Shown here piece by piece: positions 7,658-14,003 of a DNA stretch of 14,003 nt. Numbering within the stretch: the stretch's first letter is position 1; each line of letters starts with the position of its first letter. The notes under the pieces are model-generated. The model searched no databases, had not been told where the DNA came from, and saw only the letters and a list, made by a program, of their open reading frames with translations. The DNA comes from Stramenopiles sp. TOSAG23-2 (Eukaryota > Sar), in NCBI GenBank assembly GCA_900128395.1, contig LT649775.1, forward strand, positions 1-14,003. The letters run 5' to 3'. The translations under genes and the position numbers were made by a program.

Positions 7658-10333
7658 TTACGTAAATTCAAGAGCTTCATCTTCTTCCAACATTGTCCCT
7701 CTTATATGATCGATTGTTTGTTGTGCACATTCAAAATGTTTTAAATAAGTCAAATCATACAATCTACCATGTAACGTTACCAAAGTATCTTCTGGAAACC
7801 ACATTTTTTTCTTGTCTACCTCTCGTGGTGCTAATTCCAATTTACCAGCAACATTCTCTCCAAATTGTTGAAATCCCAATAATACCGCCTTTTTATGCAT
7901 GACCCTTCTTTGCAACTCCCTAAAAGTAAGATTGGCAGCTCTGCCATTAGTAACATCACCAGCTGGCATTAAAGTGATTTCTGCTCCATTTGGGCCTAGT
8001 AAACTGTTTAAAACATCAAAAATTTCTCTCCTCTCAGAGACCATTGCAAGCACTTTACTAACTATATGAGTCGATAGAATGTAATCAGACGCTTGACTTA
8101 TTTTAGGATTGTTAGATATGATATTACGTGTTCTAGGATCTAGAATTTCACAAGTAATGATACAACTCTGGTTCAACATCTTTGCGCGGCCAAAAATTTG
8201 ATGCACTGAACGGGATTGGTGAATACCTTGTAGCTTAGACGCTTTGTCTTTTCTCTTGTATTTATCCTGAAGCTCGCGTATTAATAACAAGGTTGCCAGT
8301 GCATGTGAATCGGAATGCATGGGTTCTTCCTCCAGCTCTTCCTCGGATAAGATAAGTACAGAATCGAATGTGTGAAGTATTCCATGGTCCTCCGCCGCTT
8401 TTCCTGTTATACCTTTGCGTGCCATAATACCAAGTTCAACTTCTCGTAACTGCCTTCTGACCGAAGCATTGCCGTACCATTGAACCAGCTTTAAATGGGG
8501 CTTCCCATTTGGGTTAATAATACCTCTATTATCACACTCGCGCAATGTATAATTATACGCAGGTTCATCTCCCTCTTGTACTTGATCGCACATTTCATTT
8601 TGTATTGCCTCGTGATCTAATTCCAGCCCACCATCATTAAATCGATGTTTGCGTTCCTCTAATGGTACTGTATTTATCATGTGTATCTCACTGTTTGGAG
8701 ATGCCAATTCATTCAACAAACGAATTATATCATCTAAATCACGACGCCAACCACACATTAAAATCATTTCTGGCTGTAAGTCGTTTTTATTAATATGTTC
8801 TATCATGGATTTTTGTCTTTCTATTTTTTTCTTTTTTAAATGGTCTAAATTTACTCGATACGAATCATCATCATCCGCTACAACTATAATTTCATCACCT
8901 GCATGAATTGTAACTTCACTTGATGGATTTAACATAACAGATGATTGCTGCCATTCTTCTAACATGTTGCCATTTTCATCTGTCTCTTCAACTTTGTCCC
9001 CTGCTTTATTTACAGTCTTTAAAAACACAGATGGACGGTGTATCCCAATTGGGATGCAACCTCCTGTTTTACCAGGCGCGCCTTCAAAAACTTTATAAAG
9101 ATCTCCCCAATGCTTACCCTCTAACTCTGGATGTTCGGCCATATAAAATTCACAACCTTTGAATCCTAATATATTTTCATACACGTCAGCTAAACCAGGA
9201 TTTCTAGCAGATTTAATCATCAATCGACCAATAATATCGTGTGATACAATTGTTTCAATTATATGACCACCAACGGTTCTAACAAGTAATTGATTGTCAA
9301 TGTCACGCATTTCAGCAATTATATTACCTTTAATTGGGGTTGGCATACCTTTTAAACTCAAAATAGTTCTTAAAATTAAAGAGTCTGCTTTATCCGGGTC
9401 TCCCGGAGCAGCTTGTACGATAATTGCCCTCGCTTGCGATGCTGCTACTTTTTCTAACATTGCTGTGGTAGAGTAAGGGCCAGTGCGAACTTGTACACGT
9501 GTGCCAAGTTTTCCTCCTTTATGTTCAGGGAAATGAAGACGTATATCATTGTCTACATCCAATTTAGGCCTCTCAGATAGGATGACTATTGAACCTCCAC
9601 CTTCACTCTCAGCTGCTATGCAGAGTTCTTCGATTAATGGTAAAGTCGAACCATTAAATCCCAAAATTAACGTGTGGTCAAGCTCTTCTACTTGCGATTT
9701 GCCTAATTTAAAAGCTTGCGTAGCTTCCATAATTTTGGTGGAAATAATACCAATAATTGCGGACATAAATACAACCCCAAGTATTGCAACTAAAAAAGCA
9801 GCGGTACGGCGTAAGGTTCTACTTTCATCGGCATGCGTGCCTGGATCAGCAATATATGTCCATGCACGCCACCAATTTTCACCAAAATCTAAGTCCTCTG
9901 GGTCCGGTGGTGGTTCATCATCGGTATAAGAACTTGCGAAATTGTCAAATCCTTTAAATAATATTAATATAAACGCACAAAAAGTAATACTTAAAAGCAA
10001 CGAAAAAAACAAAAACTTAACTTGAAACATATGTTCATCGTCTGACCAGTAAGTCGTAAATTTATACGTAACGTAATTTTTAAATGCCTTGATATTTCTT
10101 TCACAACACCCTACATTTTTTACAGATTCTTCATTTGCCAATTCGACTCGTCTTTGGAATTCTAGTTGGTCCGTGGTGTTTTGTCTTAATATTTTCCGGG
10201 TTTCAACAGAATATTTTCGCTCAGTTTTTTTTTTTATAACATTTGTTTTGTTACTTCCTATTTTCCTAATCTTCTTCTTCTTACCAACACTACTCTTTTG
10301 TTCAAGGCCTGTGTTTCTTTTTTTCTCAGACAT
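7658..10333 (-). CDS. CASTOR/POLLUX (DMI1/SYM8)-type ion channel
   Basis: 891 aa, TAA stop, ATG at 10331-10333 with G at -3. Residues 1-100 are hydrophilic and Lys/Arg-rich. A first membrane helix spans about 104-128. A pore region follows (NWWRAWTYIADPGTHADESR, 153-172), then a second helix at about 178-198 and the post-pore stretch ending KLGKSQVEELDHTLILGF. Two RCK-like Rossmann modules follow: about 218-490 (SIVILSER, ARAIIVQA, GGHIIETIVSHDIIGRLMI, ADDDDSY) and about 520-800 (PEMILMCGWRRDLDDIIRLL). These phrases match the plant CASTOR/POLLUX/DMI1 family closely as I remember it; those channels sit in nuclear or plastid envelopes and take part in Ca2+ signalling or ion balance. The filter is ADPGTHA where plant proteins have ADSGNHA or ADAGNHA. 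Only two helices are visible, against about four in plants. A symbiosis role should not be inferred. The membrane it occupies is unknown. Confidence 0.95.
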   Translation of the reverse strand: MSEKKRNTGLEQKSSVGKKKKIRKIGSNKTNVIKKKTERKYSVETRKILRQNTTDQLEFQRRVELANEESVKNVGCCERNIKAFKNYVTYKFTTYWSDDEHMFQVKFLFFSLLLSITFCAFILILFKGFDNFASSYTDDEPPPDPEDLDFGENWWRAWTYIADPGTHADESRTLRRTAAFLVAILGVVFMSAIIGIISTKIMEATQAFKLGKSQVEELDHTLILGFNGSTLPLIEELCIAAESEGGGSIVILSERPKLDVDNDIRLHFPEHKGGKLGTRVQVRTGPYSTTAMLEKVAASQARAIIVQAAPGDPDKADSLILRTILSLKGMPTPIKGNIIAEMRDIDNQLLVRTVGGHIIETIVSHDIIGRLMIKSARNPGLADVYENILGFKGCEFYMAEHPELEGKHWGDLYKVFEGAPGKTGGCIPIGIHRPSVFLKTVNKAGDKVEETDENGNMLEEWQQSSVMLNPSSEVTIHAGDEIIVVADDDDSYRVNLDHLKKKKIERQKSMIEHINKNDLQPEMILMCGWRRDLDDIIRLLNELASPNSEIHMINTVPLEERKHRFNDGGLELDHEAIQNEMCDQVQEGDEPAYNYTLRECDNRGIINPNGKPHLKLVQWYGNASVRRQLREVELGIMARKGITGKAAEDHGILHTFDSVLILSEEELEEEPMHSDSHALATLLLIRELQDKYKRKDKASKLQGIHQSRSVHQIFGRAKMLNQSCIITCEILDPRTRNIISNNPKISQASDYILSTHIVSKVLAMVSERREIFDVLNSLLGPNGAEITLMPAGDVTNGRAANLTFRELQRRVMHKKAVLLGFQQFGENVAGKLELAPREVDKKKMWFPEDTLVTLHGRLYDLTYLKHFECAQQTIDHIRGTMLEEDEALEFT

Positions 10334-11191
10334 AACTTTAGGTTCAATATGTATATATAGTTACGTTTCTTAAGATTTCGATGCTTTTGATAATATATAC
10401 TTTTTATGTTGACGGCATACTTTTGTTTATTCTTTTATATTTGTGCCTAATACAGTATATATAACATGTGTATTTTCAACAATATATATAATAATATTAA
10501 TGTGCTAACCAGCTAATATCATCAACAATCAAAAAAAAAAATGATGATGAGACAAACAATACTATAATAGCTACTGGTATGTGGTATAATATGCTGGTTT
10601 CGAAAACAATGAAAAAAACGTGAAAACTATTATTTATTATATAATACGAAGTATTACGAAGCTTCTAGATCTAACTGACGTACGCAGCTCTGGTATACCA
10701 TAGTATTAAGTAATCGTAATAGAATTTACTAGCCGGCTAGCAACTTTTTGCTTCCTTAGCTCTAGCTGTAGCCAGCTAGGTAGCTAAAAAAGCTGTGGAG
10801 CACCTACACGTACAATTATACAGTAGCTTTACAACACACTGCAATAGCATGAGTTTATCAATCAAATATTCACATATTGTACTTATTTCTCCCCTATACG
10901 AAAACCATGAAAATCTCACAGATCACAGATCGCCAAAAAAAGTGAAACCTGGCTTACAACAAGCACAACAACAAAAAAAAACTCTCTCCATGGCTCTCGC
11001 ACTGGCACTCTCCTCACCGTTATAATTATTATTAGCATAGTCGTTGAGCAGAGAAAAAAAAAAAAGATGAATGGCAAACCGTGGGCAACCTACATATGAT
11101 GACCACATCATATATATATATATAATAGTATACATATTGCAATTTAGAACAGGTATTATACAACGGTGCAATAATAATAAAAATAGAAAAA
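10334..11191. other. Divergent intergenic region between channel and kelch genes
   Basis: 858 bases hold upstream DNA of both genes. No credible ORF is seen. Features include a 7-bp hairpin ATCATCA/TGATGAT (10518-10548) around an 11-A run, a dense palindrome cluster at 10644-10787, and an 8-bp hairpin ATATGATG-ACCA-CATCATAT (11094-11113) that runs into an (AT)7 stretch about 70 bases before the kelch ATG. That stretch could serve as a TATA-type element. Only four TACGA/TCGTA pentamers occur. Confidence 0.6.
10644..10787. promoter_or_regulatory. Cluster of palindromes in divergent promoter region
   Basis: Within 144 bases: ATACGAAGTAT with TACGAAG twice ten bases apart (10645-10651, 10655-10661); GAAGCTTC (10658-10665) overlapping TCTAGA and AGATCT; CGTACG (10679-10684); TGGTATACCA (10691-10700); CTAGCCGGCTAG (10729-10740); and a stem TTAGCT-CTAGCTG, loop TAGC, CAGCTAG-gt-AGCTAA (10756-10787), 13 paired bases with a 2-nt bulge. 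The cluster lies about 310-690 bases from the channel and kelch starts. It could be a regulatory site array or a decayed mobile-element end; no terminal repeats or target-site duplication were found. Confidence 0.4.
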
Positions 11192-13264
11192 ATGGCTGAT
11201 GGATTGCATCCTGCAGTCTCACAAACTAAAAAATTATTACGTTCTAATTGGCATTTATCAGAAGTTGCAGGGTCTTTTGTACCGGGTGGTCGGGAAAGTG
11301 CAACTTTAGACTGGATTAATAATAATTTGTATGTATTTGGTGGTTTGGAAATGGGTTCTAGGAGTCAATCACTTTTGAAGTTTGATACATCAACACACCG
11401 TTGGTATGAATATCCAAACCTAGAAAATGCACCTCAACCACGTTGTTCACACTCATCATGGGTTATAGGTAATAAATTATTTATATTTGCTGGTGAAGGT
11501 AAAGGCTTAAATAGTACTGACAAAATGACGGAGGAGGAAAAAGGTTATTTTGGAACAGAAGAGAAATATTCCGTAAAATCGTCTGACGTCTTTAAAGAAC
11601 CAAAAGAAATCCGAGGGATTCGCAGAATTTGTTATGATAACATTGTATGCTTTGATACAGAAGAGGAAACATGGACGCCAATACGTAGTGGTTTATCTCC
11701 GTTGCCTAGAAAAGGCCATTCAAGTGTTATTGTTGGTGAGAATCCAAAGGATGCAACGTTAGTGATATTTGGTGGTGCACCATCGGGTACAGGTAGGCCG
11801 ATGAACGATTTGCACACAGTAGGGACAGCGAATTTAATAGATGGAGTGGCGATGTGGTCGAAAAAGAAACCATCTGGACCATCCCCATCTCCACGATATG
11901 GTCATGCATGTGTAAGTGTTAGTGCATCCGCAGAAATTTTAAGCGGTTCGATTACTGGTAATGCTATTGGTAGCAAAGGCTGCATGATATTATTTGGTGG
12001 CACGGCAGGTACGGGTGAATTATTTAATGATGTACATATGTATGATATAGAGGCCAATGACTGGCAACCTTTAGTGTGTCAAGGGCAAATACCCGCGCCT
12101 CGCTATGGCCACAGTGCCCAAATCATCCCACACAGTACCTCACAAAATGCTGGACTTGATGAACCATTGTTAGTTACATATGGTGGTGTCATGCGTAATG
12201 GTACAGAAAATAGTTTTTCGAGAGATTTACACATATTACATTTAAAAAATCGTCATTGGACATTAGTCAAGACCTCTCATTTATTTCCATCACCACGTTA
12301 TGGCCATACAATAGTTTTAAATCCAAATATTAAACCATGGTATCATGGTGTTCCACTACCACCAAAACCAGATGATAGGCATGAAAGCAAGGAAATGATT
12401 GCGAAACGGGACGCTTACCAACAATTTCAAGTTGGTACTGGAGATGCAGTTTCATTTGGAACTATGTTTCTATTTGGTGGATTAAATTCAATGTATTGCT
12501 CTGGTGAGTTATGGACTGGCTGGTTAGAAATGAGAAATCCAGGGGGGCAATTTGCATTTACTGGCAATATGAACCCGAAACCACAAAGATTAGGCAAAGC
12601 GGCTGCAATGATAGAACAGCTTGAAAATGTTGTTATGGCAGAGAAAAAACAACGTTTAAAAGCAGACGCTTTGTTGATGCGGGAAAAAGATGCAAAATTG
12701 CGAGTTCAAGATGAAGCAAAAGAGCTGAGAGATACCATTGCGACGTTGCGTACAGAAAAGCGTGAAATGGAGGAACAATACAAAGAAGAAATGGAAAATT
12801 TGATGTTTAAGTATGAGGAAGAACAAAAACGCTGCGTAAAATTAAGAACAGAATTAAGAGAAGCGCATAATTTGCTTTGCCTAGTCGATTTATCAAGCAA
12901 TTTAAGATTGCAAGTGTGGCAATCACGAGCAAAAGATGCAGAAAAAAGAATAAGTGAAAATCCACGTATGCTATCTGAAAGTGAAGGCATAGGAGGAAGG
13001 GAAAAAAGCAAGACGAATAATAATAATAATAATAATATTGACGAGGAAGGCAGTGAAATATCAAGTCAATATTCTTCAATAGTAGAAGAAGAATCTAGGG
13101 TAGAGGATGATAATGAAGGGAAAATAGATGCTGGAAATAGTGACATTGTATTTAATAATAGAAAATCTAAAAGTAGAAGATTCAATAGAGGTGGTATATT
13201 ATTAGATGAAGATAGTAGTAAAGATGCTCGTGGATTTCCAGTTTGGGATGATGATGAAGAGTAA
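11192..13264 (+). CDS. Kelch-repeat propeller with C-terminal coiled coil
   Basis: 690 aa. The start AAAAATGGCT is a strong eukaryotic context. Six kelch-type blades are marked by glycine doublets or their variant: VFGG (48-51), FAGEG (99-103), FGG (193-195), FGG (268-270), YGG (330-332) and FGG (428-430), with the accompanying PRxxH/PRYGH strands (PRCSH 83-87, PRKGH 172-176, PRYGH 234-238, 303-307, 368-372) and downstream Trp residues (W71, W161, W222, W291, W356). The first linker (102-148) and the fifth-sixth linker (375-420) are long insertions. Residues about 468-560 form a charged coiled coil. The tail holds seven Asn (609-615), a Ser/Glu-rich acidic stretch and a terminal WDDDEE. Kelch plus coiled coil resembles Tea1-type polarity factors and Rab9-effector-like proteins; this indicates a cytoplasmic scaffold, with no specific partner supported. 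Confidence 0.93.
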   Translation: MADGLHPAVSQTKKLLRSNWHLSEVAGSFVPGGRESATLDWINNNLYVFGGLEMGSRSQSLLKFDTSTHRWYEYPNLENAPQPRCSHSSWVIGNKLFIFAGEGKGLNSTDKMTEEEKGYFGTEEKYSVKSSDVFKEPKEIRGIRRICYDNIVCFDTEEETWTPIRSGLSPLPRKGHSSVIVGENPKDATLVIFGGAPSGTGRPMNDLHTVGTANLIDGVAMWSKKKPSGPSPSPRYGHACVSVSASAEILSGSITGNAIGSKGCMILFGGTAGTGELFNDVHMYDIEANDWQPLVCQGQIPAPRYGHSAQIIPHSTSQNAGLDEPLLVTYGGVMRNGTENSFSRDLHILHLKNRHWTLVKTSHLFPSPRYGHTIVLNPNIKPWYHGVPLPPKPDDRHESKEMIAKRDAYQQFQVGTGDAVSFGTMFLFGGLNSMYCSGELWTGWLEMRNPGGQFAFTGNMNPKPQRLGKAAAMIEQLENVVMAEKKQRLKADALLMREKDAKLRVQDEAKELRDTIATLRTEKREMEEQYKEEMENLMFKYEEEQKRCVKLRTELREAHNLLCLVDLSSNLRLQVWQSRAKDAEKRISENPRMLSESEGIGGREKSKTNNNNNNNIDEEGSEISSQYSSIVEEESRVEDDNEGKIDAGNSDIVFNNRKSKSRRFNRGGILLDEDSSKDARGFPVWDDDEE

Positions 13265-13680
13265 TTAAAAAAAATCATGAGGGAGTGTATACATGTGTGT
13301 GTATGCATATATATTAAATACTTCGTACGTGATTTAAAAAAATACGACGACATATACGTATGATATATATTACTTCGTACATATAATATTATATGATGAT
13401 TAAATCTAAGTTATACGAGTACGATTCGTAATAATTTTACACTTCTCGTGTTAAGTAGTATCATAATATGCTCAATACCCAATCGCAAGAATAATATTCT
13501 ATCCTACTACGTTCGTACGACGTAATTCGTATAGTAAAGCTCTAATATGCACCTCTGCAAACTAATACTTCACCAAATTATATGATATATGCATACATAG
13601 ACCACACACCGTGTGCGTATATATCGTATAAAAAAAAACTTTCATACGACACTCTTGATCTCGTGTATTTTTTGCTTTTT

Positions 13681-13720
<40 letters not shown>

Positions 13721-13835
13721 TTTGTCTAAGATTGCACACGTATGATATGATACCGTTTTGTCTTTCAGTTTTTATGATTTTATATATACTGTATTCGTAT
13801 GAATTTGTTATTTAAATATAAATTAACGTTAATTT
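13265..13835. other. Convergent 3' spacer with TACGA motifs and (TC)n
   Basis: 571 bases lie between the kelch stop (+) and the stop of the edge gene (-). Twelve TACGA/TCGTA pentamers are present, including TACTTCGTAC twice (starting near 13319 and 13371) and the composite TACG-T-TCGTACGA-CGTA at 13508-13524. No clear AATAAA lies near the kelch stop. ORFs here are low complexity and not accepted. Confidence 0.65.
13683..13714. repeat. (TC)16 microsatellite
   Basis: Sixteen perfect TC units, which read as a GA run on the minus strand, 121 bases past the stop of the PIP-box gene and likely in or beyond its 3' UTR. Confidence 0.95.
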
Positions 13836-14003
13836 TCATTTTTGGTTTTGTTGTTTAAAATATTGTGATAGCTTTGGCTGTGAATTGTTTAGTTTCTCTT
13901 TTTTTCTCTTTTTTTTACTGTTTGATGATGTGCTAGATTTATTCTTTATGGTAGACATAGTAATAACTTTTCTCATACCAGTCGTCAATGGAATTGTCCC
14001 ATT
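13836..14003 (-). CDS. C-terminal end of a probable nuclear PCNA-binding protein (partial)
   Basis: The minus strand is open from the window edge to a TGA at 13836-13838, giving the last 55 residues of a protein whose start lies outside. The end reads as a Ser/Lys-rich tail: a basic cluster KKKRKKEK (residues 30-37 of the fragment), then QPKLSQYF (42-49) and a final KQQNQK. QxxLxxYF matches the PIP-box consensus Q-x-x-[LIM]-x-x-[FY]-[FY] that binds the sliding clamp PCNA, and the preceding basic block looks like a nuclear localisation signal. C-terminal PIP boxes occur in several replication and repair proteins (for example Pol delta accessory subunit, Pol eta, RNase H2B), so the family cannot be chosen from this piece. 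A chance open frame is possible, but the codon mix, the basic cluster and the exact motif at the very end argue for a real gene. Confidence 0.65.
   Translation of the reverse strand, partial: NGTIPLTTGMRKVITMSTIKNKSSTSSNSKKKRKKEKLNNSQPKLSQYFKQQNQK

Noticed and set aside
7658-10333. Assigning a symbiosis-signalling role to the CASTOR-type channel
   Set aside because: The family occurs in non-symbiotic algae and bacteria, and the helix count and filter differ from the plant proteins; only the channel class is supported.
10644-10787. Insertion sequence or MITE
   Set aside because: No matching terminal inverted repeats at the ends, no target-site duplication and no transposase ORF could be found by eye.
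13582-13815. 77-codon + frame containing a Ser-Leu run
   Set aside because: It is created by translating the (TC)16 microsatellite and lies in a convergent 3' spacer.

Overview
The window looks like nuclear DNA from a small, AT-rich, gene-dense microbial eukaryote. Five complete protein genes each read as one uninterrupted ORF from a start codon with a purine at -3 to a normal TAA or TAG stop. A sixth gene enters from the right edge. No operon-like packing, Shine-Dalgarno sites, tRNA, rRNA or CRISPR array is visible. The gene families are eukaryotic: GRAM+TLDc (OXR1/NCOA7 type), a kelch propeller with coiled coil, a WD-type propeller, a CASTOR/POLLUX-type channel, and a C-terminal PCNA-interacting peptide. 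The CASTOR-type channel and a secreted protein ending in a C-x8-C-x5-C-x7-C module (core GYTWC...WEEPC) point towards an algal or stramenopile-type protist, possibly a diatom relative. That placement is inference, not proof.

Layout, left to right. 1-491 is upstream DNA with a perfect 14-nt palindrome. 492-3110 (+) is a secreted protein with collagen-like Gly-X-Thr tracts, a long Lys-rich helical body and the Cys module. 3111-3388 is a short convergent spacer. 3389-4663 (-) is a WD40-like propeller protein. 4664-5385 is a divergent spacer. 5386-7200 (+) is a GRAM+TLDc protein with an N-myristoylation-type start. 7201-7657 is a convergent spacer with a large inverted repeat flanked by AATAAA on both strands. 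7658-10333 (-) is a CASTOR/POLLUX-type channel. 10334-11191 is a divergent spacer with a cluster of palindromes. 11192-13264 (+) is a kelch/coiled-coil protein. 13265-13835 is a convergent spacer with (TC)16. 13836-14003 (-) is the C-terminal end of a probable nuclear, PCNA-binding protein.

The genes alternate + - + - + -, so every spacer between genes is either wholly 3' (convergent) or wholly 5' (divergent). They do not form an obvious pathway. The clearest unexplained patterns are these: a collagen-like/helical/Cys-module secreted protein with no family I can name securely; a roughly six-fold excess of the pentamer TACGA/TCGTA in convergent spacers over upstream spacers; a symmetric inverted repeat with a poly(A) signal outside each arm; an unusual pore-filter sequence in the CASTOR-type channel; and a PIP-box gene fragment at the right edge.
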